Shown: positions 35,547 to 47,395, numbered from the stretch's first letter. The stretch is 64,000 nucleotides of DNA from Peribolospora baueri (GCA_029717555.1 JAMDHS010000037.1:1-64000); one strand, 5' to 3'. A program made the numbers and translations. Notes: generated from the sequence alone by a model not told the origin.

Positions 35547-38500
35547 ATGGCAGGTGAGCCATTCACCGTATTCTGTCCCCATGAAGTGCGAGGTAGACAT
35601 ACTTACCACCACCCCTCGCCCCTTTCATTGCAGCTGTCGATTACGATCTTGTGGTTATCGGCTCAGGATTCGCGGGCGTACGTTGGAGTGCTTTTTTTGC
35701 TGTTTTCCCTTGCACGAACAGGATCGCTGATCTATCCCCCGCTTGCTCACCCACATTTGCAGTGTATGACCACACTCAAATTCCTGGAGACGGTACAGGA
35801 GCTGGGGAAGAAGGCCAAGGTTCTGCTTGTCGAAGCAGGAAAGGATGGCGAGCGTTGTGGAGCCTCGTGAGTCAAAAAATAGAGTGCGTAGCACGTTTTG
35901 CCAGTTTCTCACTCGCTTTCTCTATTTGTTCCTCGTACGCCCTATTTATAGGCGTTGGACGGGAGCCTTCGTGAGTCAGGAGACGCTCTAGTGGAGTGCA
36001 GCGACAAGCGTCTGTCTTTGAGCCATGCACCCAGATGATCACACAGCCTAACTGAACGACTTTCTTCCGGCCTCGAATATGCAGCTCCGCCTTGACAACG
36101 ACCTCAACTTTGACAAGGATTGGGTTAAGTACATGCACAAGACGAGCAAAGGCCTTGCAGATCAAGAGTACTGTAAAAAGCTCACTGAAGTTCGTATTCA
36201 ACCTTAAAGCCTACACGCTTGTCACGAATCGTGCTCACATGCTTCACTTTGCTGCGTTCCTAACTTTATTTTGCAGCTCGCCGGCGACACCGCCAGGTAC
36301 ATTGAGGCCAAGGGCGTGAATCTTGTTCGCCATGAGGAAAAGGTCAGCTAGCATCGACCGACTTTTTTTGGGCTGATCCGCTTCTAATCATGCGCTGGCC
36401 TTCTAAACGTACACCCAACGACTTCAAAAAACCACAGCAAGTTGCTCTTGAGTTCGACACGAATGGAGTAGGTCACGACTCGGATGAGGGATTACGTCGA
36501 ACGCGTTCTGATGCTCGTTTCCTTCACTGCCTGTTTTCACTCTGGTTTTAGCATTGTGAGCTTATCGTTCCTATATGGTACATGCGTTGAGACAGGGTGA
36601 AGCCCTTCCATTCACCGTGCTATGCCCTTCTTTTTTCTCGAAACAGTCGTCTTCCCGAAGGGTGGAGGACTTGAGATTGTGACCAAGCTCATGGGTCACA
36701 TTCAGAAATATCCCAACTGTGATGTGTGGTGGGAGACCGCTGCGGAGAAGCTCGTGACGAATGATGAGGGAGCAATCACTGGAGTGGTAGTTCGTGGCAA
36801 GGATGGGAAGCTCAAGAGGGTTACAAGCCACCACGTGATGCTGGCCTGTGGCGGTTTCGAAGGCAACCCCGAAATGCTCACCCAGTACGTCGGGCCAAAC
36901 TCAGGTGAGGAATTTCAAGCAAGCTACGGCGCAGATGACTCTTAAAGCTGCTTCTTTCCACCTTTCCACGCCTAAGTACGCGCTGTTGACTAATACCCGC
37001 CAAATTTTCGCCGATACTTGCAGTGGACCTGCCGCTCATTGCCCCGGGCCTTAAATACGTGAGTTTTGAGCTTGTGCACCCAACCATTGTCCTGGCTCGC
37101 ACAACCATATTTACTAAACAAACAATTTTGTACGCCTGTCGCCTACAGAACCGTGAGTCCTCCTTTGCTGTCTCCCTCTCTCTCCTCTTCTCCACGCTCT
37201 AAAAAAATCCCCGGCGGCTTCATTGTGGCGTAAAAAGCTGACGTACGTTTCCTGCTCAAATCACCCTTTTCCAGAAGGCGCTGGTATTCGAATGGCCAAG
37301 GAGGTCGGCGCTGGGACCTCCGGTTCATACGACGGCATTCACGCCGAACTTGTCGACACTCGATCAAAGAAACCAGATGCAGTCGTATGGGGAAATGGGT
37401 GGGTTATATCTAGTTCACCCTTGCAAGACCCTAGGGTGCGTGTTCACGTCCAGCTCAATTTGGCATTCCTGATCGGGTCGAAACCCCACACCAACCCCGA
37501 TCTTCTAGCTATGGCATATTGGTCGACAAGAACTGCAAGCGCTTCTTTGATGAAGCGCATGCAGAATTGTTTGGATCATTTGAGCTTGCCGCGTACTATA
37601 CTTGGCGCGACGCGCAACAGCAGAGCTGGCTCATATTCGACAAGACCACCTTTGATCACTTCAAGCCTGGTTGGGTAAGTGTGCTCGTGGGCCTACGATC
37701 ATTTCCAGGAACTTTGGTCTACTTAGGAGCGCTCTCGCGTGACAGCTTGCATTCAGCGCATGCACCTTTGTTCTGCAACAGCCGTGACTGCTACGTTTCT
37801 GCATGAAGGGTTAATGCCGATCTAACTGACCACTTCCCTCACTCAGGTCTACGATACGACAGAGGTTCCTCCTGAGGAGGGCAAGACAATCGGCGAACTG
37901 GCTACTAAACTCGGACTTGACCCTCAAAAGCTGGAAGCTACAGTAGCTGAGTTCAACAATGCCTGTGACTCGACGAAACAGCTGAACTTCATGAAGCTCG
38001 ACGGGAAGGGTGAGTAATGGGCGCATAAATCGTGTCCACGTTTCACCACTTCTGACCTCTGCCCTTGTGCCATTTGATGAAGGGACGGAGGGCATTCATC
38101 CGCCCAAGAGCAACTGGGCTGAGCCCCTTTGCAAAGGACCGTTTTATGGCTATCCCCTGACAGCAAACATAACCTTCACTTACGGTGGGCAGCTGCGCTG
38201 TTGGCTCATGCTCGTTGACCTTTATCTCTCACTGAGTCATGTACGACACTGCATACGATCTATTTGTGTGCTGTGCGCTCCCTTTCCTTATAGGCGGCTT
38301 GAAAGCCAACCTGGACACGCAAGTACTCGCCGAAAACGGCTCCGTTATTCAGGGTCTCTACGCAGCTGGCGAGATCCACGGCTTGTGTGAGTAGACGAGC
38401 TAGCAGCTGCCTTCTTTCCTCCGCATGTGGCTTTGATATACGCGCGCGGAACCTGACTTTCCGCCGAACTCTGTTGCAGTCTACCATGAGTACCCTCCCG

Positions 38501-38655
38501 CGACGAGTGGTGAGAACCCGACTCCTCGGATCGCTGTTAGCGACCCTGTACTCACATAGACACATGATTGATTGTTGCGCGTCTGTATCGCAGTCTTGCG
38601 GTCGCTGGCGTTTGGCGGCGTCGCAGGCACTTTCATCGCCAAACAGCTCAAGTGA
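35547..38655 (+). CDS. FAD-dependent dehydrogenase, tricarballylate dehydrogenase / fumarate reductase family
   Basis: Eighteen exons close in phase to 471 residues: 35547-35553, 35634-35677, 35763-35866, 35952-35970, 36085-36189, 36277-36342, 36438-36467, 36552-36555, 36647-36904, 37024-37058, 37149-37152, 37275-37398, 37509-37674, 37847-38009, 38083-38184, 38294-38386, 38480-38509, 38594-38655. Two exons are 4 nt; the one at 37149 (AACC) is needed to keep frame, that at 36552 (CATT) has an alternative donor. Motifs: YDLVVIGSGFAG (FAD Rossmann), VFPKGGGLEIV, HHVMLACGGFEGNPEML, GAGIRMAKEVGA, YGILVDKNCKRFFDE, and the C terminus GLYAAGEIHGLFYHEYPPAT then SLAFGGVAGTFIA, as in bacterial TcuA. It should desaturate a di- or tricarboxylate (tricarballylate to aconitate, or a substituted succinate). 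Confidence 0.88.
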
Positions 38656-40205
38656 ACGTACTGGGACCAGTTCTAATCAAACGCAAAGCTGCCGCCTTTT
38701 TTCCTATTCCTCTGTTTCATCGCTACCGACAAATGTTTCTACAAATTTGTTTTGCTCTTTTAAAGTGTTTAGCCTAAGTGAGATATGCTGAATTCTATTC
38801 CGGTCACCGTGTCACATTCTCGTTCGTGAGGCTTGTGGGTGAGAGTGTCTATGTCTGATTGCCCGTGTAGTCCGTTACTGACCTGCAAGAACAGCTCAAG
38901 CTTCGTCATCTTGTTAATGATGACGAGCACGCTGTTCCCGTGGCTATCCCGATCGCCCCAACTCTATCGACATCCGTGACGGGGACTAGCGGGCGATGAA
39001 GTCGTCGGCCATCTGAGCCAGGTCAGCGCTTCTACTGGTTTTACCCGCCAGATCGCTGAGTGGAGAAGAGGACGAGGCTCAATGAGTAACTAGACAGGAT
39101 GCGTGTAGGCTGGTAGCGCGGACTTAGCACGATCCTTCGCATCCACTTCGTCAACGAGAGGGTAAATTGAGTAAGCCGACGTCGTGAGTCCTCGTGAGCT
39201 TGATGTTCTCATCGAACGCTCCGGACCGCACCTGCACTATCGCCTTTACGCCTTGTGGAAATCGGATTGCCGGGATTAGGGTCGTCTTCGCTGACTCGCC
39301 TGTCCACAGTCCTCACTGAGCGTTTTCCTCTGCGGATCTGTGGGAATTCGACCCCTTCGGTGGTATTAGGTGAACGGCCAGAGTAGGGAACATACGCATT
39401 GATAGTCCGAGTGACTGCAGTTGGAAAGGCTCGGTACCAGTCTCCTGATCCCCAGTCTAGTTCGTACTTGCGAGCAGAAGAGCTGCGACGCCCAACAGCG
39501 ATTGGGGGCCTCGAAGCAATGCCGGTAGTTACACCTGCCCCGTTGGGAGCTGCCTGCTTCGTCGGAACCGGCGCGTCAGCAATAGAATTTTTTTCGCCTC
39601 TCCGGGCCTCCCCAAAATCTGTACCCCATTCGACTGATACACGTGTACGCAGATTCCGAAAGTGGCCTCGATTTGCGCTCGCCCGGGCTCCCCGGCACAA
39701 ATAGACCGAATTCTCTAGGACCTCCACACTCCCAATCGACAGCGTAGAGGCAATATTCCACTCCACGCTTCCCTCGGCCCACACTTCACTCGGCAGTGCA
39801 ATATTCCACTCCACGCCTCCCCCCGCAGTGCAATACTCAGGAGTGTTGTGTCGTGTCGTGTCGTGTCATCTCGTCGCCATCCTGGTTTGTCAGCTTTCAA
39901 GGCAGACCTCGTCACCGATGCGCCGCTCGCCTCTCTTATAGTACTCTCGGGCTGCACTCATCGCTCAGGTGGATCTGGAGCCTGTATTGCATGTAGCTCG
40001 CACCGGATGACAACCCTTATGCTCAACTCGATATCGTCCCTCGCAGTGCCCAGCACGGGAGCAAATGCAGTTCTTCGGGTAGAGAGGGAGACGAAGGAAC
40101 AGAGTGGGCCGATGCCTCGAGCCAGGCATGTTGGACCGAATCGGACATGGAAAGCGTTGGACACGACCCTCATCCTTACGCCATATTTGAGTTCAGGTCG
40201 CGCGA
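38656..40205. other. Intergenic with short repeats, no supported gene
   Basis: About 1.55 kb between the FAD dehydrogenase and the carrier. A 201-codon minus-strand open frame (39209-39814) has no recognised domain and its first codons come from the repeat below. Holds GCAATATTCCACTCCACG twice (near 39750-39825) with a third partial copy, and a GTGTC run near 39845-39867. Confidence 0.5.
39749..39838. repeat. Short direct repeat, two and a half copies
   Basis: GCAATATTCCACTCCACG appears near 39750 and near 39798, followed by a truncated copy (GCAGTGCAATACTC) near 39825. No terminal features of a transposon are seen. Confidence 0.65.
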
Positions 40206-41923
40206 TCAGCGGAGTCCATCGGCAAGCAAACGCAGCCTTTCCAGAACAACGAAGGTGATGATAGTCTGAACAAGTCGATGACGGAGGAGTCCAAGTCAGC
40301 ACCGCCGCGCTACGATAGATAGTTTTCCCCATTTATTACCTACATCAACCTGACTTATGAGCTTACATTTGGCGACAGCCGAATCCATGCGGGTACCCAG
40401 CCGCGGAATAGTCCTCTTGGACCCTGTTCCTTGAGCAAAGCCAAGAGCGCGGCGCGGAAGCTGCTCAGCTGGGTGTTCGATTTCATTGCTCTTGCTTTGA
40501 GAACGCTTTAGTCGAACGGCGTCCACAGTTAACAAAAATATGTGTAAAACAGTTGAAAATTTAGCATAAAACCGCTTGGCGAAGTTGCCAGTGCATGTTT
40601 CCCATGCACATGTAGCAGCGGCTCTTCGCCTCCCATTTCAACGCCTACCGAGCCACTTACTCAAAGGGTGAGGACACGGTTGTCGCGATTGTGCCTGCGC
40701 AGAAAGAAGCACTAAAGTGGAGCTTGATGTCCTCTTCGAGTAGACCACATGATAACAGTAACCCCTTGAAGAAATCATACCTGTCCATGTAAGAGAGCCG
40801 ATAGGTATCGACGGGTCAGAGTGCAACAGCCGAAGAGGCAAAGTCAGCCTTGGTATGCCTACCTTTGTCCACCTCTAAAAAGCGGTACTTACGTTGCAAG
40901 TTGGCTGACATTCATCATTGCCGCCCGCATGGTGTTGGAAACGAGGCCCCGAAAGACGCTGGAAGGTCCCTCCGATTGAATCATTCTGGCCAGAGCATCA
41001 ACGCAGTGCCGATAGTCGTAACGCTGTCCAGGGAGAAACACGCCCGTAAGCCCCGGGCAACGAGTCGAGTGACAGCATGTGCACATAGGTCGGGAAATAA
41101 GGAGAGGTCAAGACGAATCAGCAAGGCGGACGAATAGCAAACCCCAGCAACCCCCAGGGACAGACACCTTTGCTGGGGGCTGATCAATATCTGAAGTCAT
41201 GCGGACCAGTGCAACGTCTGCGGATATTGGTGCAGCGGCGAGTGTATTGTCAGCAGGATAATACATATACTCCAGAGCGCGTTGCATCAAAGTCAAGACG
41301 ACACAGGAGGACGGAGCGCTAAGGCAATGCCTCTGGGTCTTTCTTGTCTTGGGCACCCAATCAAGAGTATGCAGTGCTCACCTGCCGGATTACCGACAAT
41401 CCCACCTGCAACGCCAGCAATCCCGGCACACAGCGCCATTTTCCAGAACGGAGGCGAGTCCCCCGATGTTTGAGAAGACTGGTGTAGTAATTGCTTCAGC
41501 TTTGCGTACGTGCCGAAACTGGAATAATCGCAAAACAGAACGAAAGAGTGAACAATTAGTAGCCTGTAGAAGCGCGATAGCCAGTGGAAGCGCGATAGCC
41601 TGTGGAAGCACGATGCTCCGAGGCTCCGGCCACAGGCGCCCTTCTTATTCTGATTTGGAGTCAAGCAACATTCGACTTTTAGGATACGATTCTTTGCGCT
41701 GTCCTCACCGTGTTACACCGTAAGTCATTTGTCTAAGGAGGCTCGCACTTAAACCTACATATAAGCCCCTCGCGCCGGCAGCTTTTGCCGTGCTGGCGAG
41801 CATTCCAAGAAGCTTGCCTTCTCCATGCCTTGTCTGCATCCTTGTCTTCACCAGGTCGAGCGGGTGGGTACAGCAGGCCGCAATGCAGCCGGAGACACCG
41901 CCAAGCAGGAAGTTGCCTGACAT
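40206..41923 (-). CDS. Mitochondrial carrier, dicarboxylate carrier (Dic1) type
   Basis: Seven exons (41923-41709, 41518-41382, 41217-41168, 41023-40893, 40780-40661, 40505-40367, 40265-40206) join in phase to 283 residues with three SLC25 repeats. Repeat 1: FLLGGVSGCIAACCTHPLDLVKTRMQ and GLYVGLSASLLRQMTYGVTR. Repeat 2: AGGIVGNPADVALVRMTSD and FRGLVSNTMRAAMMNVSQ. Repeat 3: AGTIATTVSSPFDVLKARAM and GLFRGWVPAWIRLSPNTI. The GNPADV and RAAMMNVSQ patterns match fungal Dic1 rather than ADP/ATP or phosphate carriers. It exchanges malate, succinate and relatives for phosphate across the inner membrane. An in-frame ATG at 42085 would add 54 residues, unusual for the family, so I prefer 41923. In this island it could import the dicarboxylate substrate. 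Confidence 0.92.
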
Positions 41924-42630
41924 GGTTTGCTGCAAGTCAGTACTGGCAGTATGTTGTCGAAGTTCCAAGGGTGGTTGAGTCTTGATCGCCGCCACAATTT
42001 CCTGGGTGAAGTGGGACGGCTTGGGATCAACGATGGGTGGTATGCGTTGCGACTGGCGATATGACTCTCGCTTTTTAGGAACCACGCCAGTACGACGAAA
42101 ACGACACGACAGCTTTCCTTACCTCTGGCTTTCTCACAGCGGAGAAGCATTGCTGTGCAATAAACGCCGCTTAAGCTGCAGTGCACCATATCATGTGTGA
42201 CTCTGCTGCGTGTTGTGCAAAAGGTAAATCTTAAAGCCGCAGAGGCTGTTACGGCTCTAGTGTTCCCTGCCGTTCGGTTCGGCTTTAACAATTGGCAGAC
42301 GTATCTTCTGTCTTCTGGTCCTGGTCCTAATAAACACCGCGGGCGGCTAGTAGTAAACATGGGATTCCCAGCTTTCCTTAAGAGGGGGGGTAGATGTGTT
42401 TTGTATTCACCAGTGGCGACTCCGTCCTGGGACTGGACGGGAACGCCTGGGCCACGCATCTCAGCTCCTACCAGACTTTTGCGATTCGGACGTGGCTTGA
42501 GAACTTGTCGTGGCCAGGCGCTCGTGCTGGGTAGCTTTTTCGACGGGCTATGTGAAAGTAACAGCACGCATCCTGGTCAGTTTTCCATCTCTACCATCCT
42601 CGGAATTCTCCTGCAACGAGAGCGCCATCG
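41924..42630. promoter_or_regulatory. Carrier promoter with island motif copies
   Basis: About 700 bp upstream of the carrier. Contains GCGGCTTTAA (reverse, about 42231-42240), TCGGCTTTAA (forward, about 42279-42288) and the one-base variant GCGGCGTTTA (reverse, about 42161-42170). Long open frames on both strands lack domains. Confidence 0.6.
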
Positions 42631-43326
42631 CTATCTCACTTGTTCCCATGCGTTGCGGTTGACGGTGAAGATTTCAGCAGCCGGTCTGGGATAGCTGCCA
42701 GCTTCCGTGAGAGCGAACAGGCCGAGTTTTATCACTGTCTTTCCTGGCCGGCTAGGGCCAACAGTGTGAATAGGGGAGCCACACCCGCCGCAGAAGAAAC
42801 GGCTGGTCGTATTACCGCTATGAGTGTCGCTGTCACGGTCTGTAGGGACATTGAGCAAAATACTCCCTTAAGCTTATTGCCGGACCGTAAGTACCATTGA
42901 GGGGAGCAATGGACGCCAGGAGAGCAGGCGCAAGGAATATTACAGCAAGGTAGTAAGGACAATCAATGGGAAAACTCTTACATTCGCGTGGACTGCCCTT
43001 GATCTCGAGATCCTGCAACATCACCACTGTCACTAAGGAGAAGGCTACGAGGCCAGTGCAGAATCCAGGTGGTAGAGTCATTTGGTTAGAAGTGAAATTT
43101 TAGGTCATCTGCCAGCAAGTTCGGCGCTGTATTGTACCTGATCCAGCCGTAGTTTGGCAGTTTCTGCAGTGTAAGGACAGAAGCGCGTGAGCGATCAGGT
43201 GTGCCTCAATGATGAAAAAGGACGCATCGCTCACTTGCAGTGACACACCAAAGGCGTAAGTGGCAAGCTGCCATCCGAGACCGTAACCTGGATGTCACCG
43301 CATAAGCACCTTCCAATGAGAGGCAT
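42631..43326 (-). CDS. GFA / CENP-V-like zinc-binding protein
   Basis: Four exons (43326-43235, 43163-43138, 43044-42982, 42839-42631) join in phase to 129 residues, the normal size. Zinc ligands are seen in order: CLCGD (residues 7-9), CHCKNCQTTAGSAF (about 29-34) and FFCGGCGSPIHT (about 85-88), with VMLQDLEIKGSPREY between and a C-terminal AAEIFTVNRNAW. The family includes glutathione-dependent formaldehyde-activating enzyme and many fungal proteins without known substrate; a carbon-sulfur lyase-type role with a glutathione adduct is likely. The stop at 42631 could be replaced by a further short exon, because a GT donor overlaps the last codons. No link to the acid island is evident beyond adjacency. 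Confidence 0.87.
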
Positions 43327-44792
43327 GATAGGGTTGAGCCTGGACAAGAACGCCGGACTGGTCGACAGAGGGAGCGGCGCAAGGGATGAGAAGGCAAGCG
43401 CTGAGATCAGGTTTGCTTTGTGCGGGGCAACGGTGGGATGCGCATCGGAGCGAAGCTTCGGCGTATTTATCATAGCTGCCGTACTGCGGCGAGACTCTGT
43501 GACGTAGAGGCACTTCCAAAAACGGTCCAACGTCCTAATCGCCGCCACCTTCAACGATGCCTGCGCAAGCAGCCTAGAGGCTTCGAAGGCACTTACAATT
43601 TCACTCTGGCTGAGAAAAGAAAATGAAAGGAGAAAAACCTGCTTTTCCTAACTAACAGCTCAATGACGGGTCGAGGTTTTCGAGGCGCCGGCCGCCAACG
43701 GTCGCGTTAGGGGCATCTTTTCCTGAAATGGGCCTACATCGTCCTTTGCGATGGCGCTGCTGTGATCGAAGATTTGGCGAGGCGCTCATACCCTGGACTC
43801 CTGGTTTGAGCTTTGGCGATTTCAACACTGTGAGAGCCCGAGGGCCCGACTCTTAAGCCGTCATCCCTGCTTCCATTTCCATATCCTGCTCTTTCTCTTT
43901 TCGACGACAAATCTCTGGTTCCCTCTGGCAGAAAAGACGCACCTTGTTCCCCTGCGGCGGATGCGCGCCTAACCAGGTTGACCCCAAGCCGAATGCGAAC
44001 CAACCACCGGCCTTTGCGCTCGTGACGCACTGTTGTTACGAGTTTGGCGCTCACTCGCGTTGTGACGCTCTGTGGACGAGGCTGAGATGAACGCAAGGTC
44101 GGTTCTTGCGGTATTACCAGCTGAGACGACCTGATAGGCGCGACGGCGTTTACTCGCGCGGCTTTTACTCGCGCGGCTTTGGGAACCCTATCGCCGATGG
44201 AGCGTCACGTGCGGAACAGCAGCTATCCCTGCTCTCCCAATCTCCTCCCCGCAAAAAGCCCACACCTGCGATTGGCCGTCGAGATGGGAGACAAGCCTAT
44301 GGCCGCAGATGAGGAATAGAGTGAGACAGAGGTAGACATGTGTCTCAGAGGAAGGCTCTTTTTTGACTTTGAGCCCTTCCTATCTTCTATACAGGGAACC
44401 ACTGGTCTCTCAACAGGAGCACATGTTTTAATTTTTTTTTTTTTTTCCTTCTCCTTCTCCTTCCCCATCGCGCGCGTATGGTTTGTCTATGAGAAAAGGG
44501 GACCATTTTCACGCATCATGGTGCAAGATGGGCAAGGCGACACAAGGTTAACCGTCCCGGAGGAAAGGACGAATTGAGTGACGTTGGCCAAGGCGCGGAC
44601 GTGAAGGGAAAGTGTGGAAAAGATAGTGATGCATGGATAGAGAGACAGGACACAAATACATATTGACGGACAATAACAGTGCAATGGGGGTGAACGAGCG
44701 ACGACAGAAGCAAAGCTGCAAAGACCCAGACCGAGAAACAAACCGAGGAACAAACCGGAACAAAACAAGCTAAAGAAAGAAAACAAAGACAG
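43327..44792. other. Intergenic border between accessory and core parts
   Basis: About 1.47 kb with no supported gene. Holds a direct repeat GGCTTTTACTCGCGC (near 44144-44178, also as a GGCGTTTACTCGCGC variant) and a T15 run with a CT-rich tail (44430-44466) just downstream of the arrestin stop. Confidence 0.5.
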
Positions 44793-47364
44793 CTAGAACA
44801 CATACGCGGGGACGCTGACGACGGCGTCGGTGTACGCTGGCGGAGGCACGAGCCATCCCTGGCTATCGTCCTCCACGGTCCCGGACACCGTGCGCGGGCC
44901 CGATTCCGCCGTGGCCGACGACGTGTACACCTCGCTCCAAGTTCGCAGGTATCTCGCCTCTCTCGGCTCCGAAACGCTGCCGATGGTGATTGGCACGAGG
45001 AGCGAGCGGAGCTTGCCTGGGAAACGCGCCCCCTCGGCGGCGGTGCAGACGTACCTGTCCCGAGCCATGCCGGCGTCGACGAGCGTTTTCGGTGGGGGGC
45101 CTGCCCAGGGAGCGGTCAACGCCATCTGCCGGCTCGGAAAGGCGGCGGGAGAGAACCAGTTGGGCTGAGTGCGAGGCATGTGGGGATAGAGGTCATGGAC
45201 CCTCTGCACGTGCGGCGCAAGCGGGCCATCGGCGATGCCAACGTCGACGCAAACGTAAAAGCGCTGGCTGACGTGGAGGTGTCGCTCGGCGTTGGGGGTG
45301 CCCCTGTCCCTGGCGCCTCTGCTCGTAGCCGAGGCGGGAGGAAGGATGATGGAGGAAGAGTAGCCAGCGGTCCACTCTTGGCCCGCGACGCCGCTCCTGC
45401 CGAGGGGCAGACAGAGGTCCTTGACGAGAACCTGAGCCTTTTTCATCGGGTCCACGTCCCCCCTGCCAGCATACTCGATCCAACCCCACCGGCTCACGAC
45501 CTCGCGCTCGGCAATGCACCCCTCCTCATCGCTCGCCTCAAAGACGGCGCGGTCGTCCAAGTGGGCAGCGGAGGGGCGAGAGCGGACAAAGGTGCGAGCG
45601 AGGATGGCAAAGCGAATGTATAGATCCGTCGGCTTGACCGGACGGTCGATGATGCGGAGAGAAATGGGGACAGTCTGGTGAGGGCTGAACGTGGTCGTCG
45701 GCAGACGCGGGGTGATGTGGTGATAGGCGCGCTTGGTCGTCAGCGGCATCGGGCTCGTCACAGCCGGCTCTGCGGTGCCGTCCTGCGTCAGCGACACCAG
45801 TCCGCCCGTTTTGGTGGTGTACAGCCGGGGGGTGGCGGTGAGACCACGGATGAGGGCGGTAAAGAGTCCGGTCGTGTCGTCGGAGGCGCTCGCGTCCAAG
45901 CGCGGCTCCGGCGCGACGTCGGAGCGGTGGTGCAAGGGCGGGAGGTGCGGCTCGGGCGTAGGGAGCGTGACGGGCAGGAGGGTGAAGGGGACGTTGGCCG
46001 TGACGATGGGCGCGTGCTCGGCGCCGAACAGACCAAGCTCCATCCAGTAGACGATCTCGATCTGACCGTTCTCGGCCTTGGAGCACGATGGCGGCAGCTT
46101 GGGCTGAGTGGGGATTTGAACCTGTCAAAGACAGTGAGACGATGTGGTCAGAAATTAGTGTGACGTTGAGACGGACGCGCTGTTCCGCCGCGTGCTCACC
46201 GAGAGGGGAAGAACGTAGGTGCCTGGAGTGAGGCGCTTGCCCTCTTCGGCCTGGCGGACGATCTTGTCCTCGGCGCGGCCTTTGGCAAGTCGTCGGTTCG
46301 CCCAATGGGCCTTAGCGTCCCTGCGCCAGATCTCGAGGCCCTCTCCGAGGTCGACGGTGACGTCCACGAGCGTGCGCTTCAAAGGCCCCTCGGATCCGGG
46401 CGCCGTCACCTCGCCGCGTAGGCCCATTTGGAGGCCCTTAATGTCGTCGAGCAAGAGGCCGCCGAGCATGCGTACGCCGCCATGTTCGATAGACCGGCTC
46501 AGCACGTTGAGCGTGACGAGCGCGTCGACGCGCTGTCCGGGGAAGAAGGCGGGAGGCGGGGGCGGGGGAGTGTCGTCGCTTGCGGCGGCCGAGGCCGCAC
46601 CAGGAGCAGAAAAGGAGACTGACAGGCGGCAAGTCGGGTATCGAGGAAAAGGGTAAGGTTCGGCGATCGACGCCGAGGGCGACCACTGGCTGAGGTCGAC
46701 GCTGCAGGATGGTCGCTTAGAAAGGGAGGAGGAGCGCGCGCTCGCGCTGAGGTTCCAGATCCGTCGACGTCGAGCTTGGCGCTCCGAACAGGCGGCGGGA
46801 GTGATGGTAAACGAAGCAGGAGCGGCCGGAGGTGAAGAGGTTCGGCGGCGCGGGGGAATGCTGGGCGACGGCTCGTCGGGCGCGCGGTTCCCCAGGGAGC
46901 CCGCCAACATGGAACTGGAAAAGTCACCTAAGACGAGGTCAGGGGCCGCGGTGGGGCGCTCGCGACACGAAGACGGCACGTCGTCCACTGCGAGGCCAAC
47001 GTCCGCCCGCCTATCTGGCCGCTCGTTGTCGCCGAGCGCCCTCGGGATGCGTCTGCGGGGCGAGTCTAGAGAGAGGCCATACCGGTGGCCAAAGGGATCC
47101 GACGTGCTGCGAGTCCTGCCTCGGGGGGCGACGCTCGGGGACGGCCGAACGGCGGAGGCGGAAAGGTCCGTGCGCGAGGGCACACGGCGATACGCGTTGC
47201 CGGCGTAGGCGTCGGCAGTCGCATAGGCGAAGGCTTCCGGCGAGAGCGGCGTCTGGGGTCGGGAGCTGGAAGGGGTGGCGGGCGCAGCGCATGGGACGGC
47301 GCCGACGTCGGCCGGAGGAAGGAGCAAGGGCCGTAGATGCGGGGTTGGCCTGCGGAGAGAGGAG

Positions 47365-47395
<31 letters not shown>

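Noticed and set aside
39209-39814. Minus-strand open frame of 201 codons
   Set aside because: Its start lies in a short direct repeat and the product has no recognisable motif; kept only as a note.
42631-43326. Reading the GFA-family gene as a single-exon fragment or pseudogene
   Set aside because: Four small exons close perfectly in phase with all zinc ligands, so it is an intact spliced gene.
46155-46656. Plus-strand and alternative-frame long ORFs over the arrestin gene
   Set aside because: GC-rich shadows of the real minus-strand frame; compositionally biased Arg/Pro products without domains.
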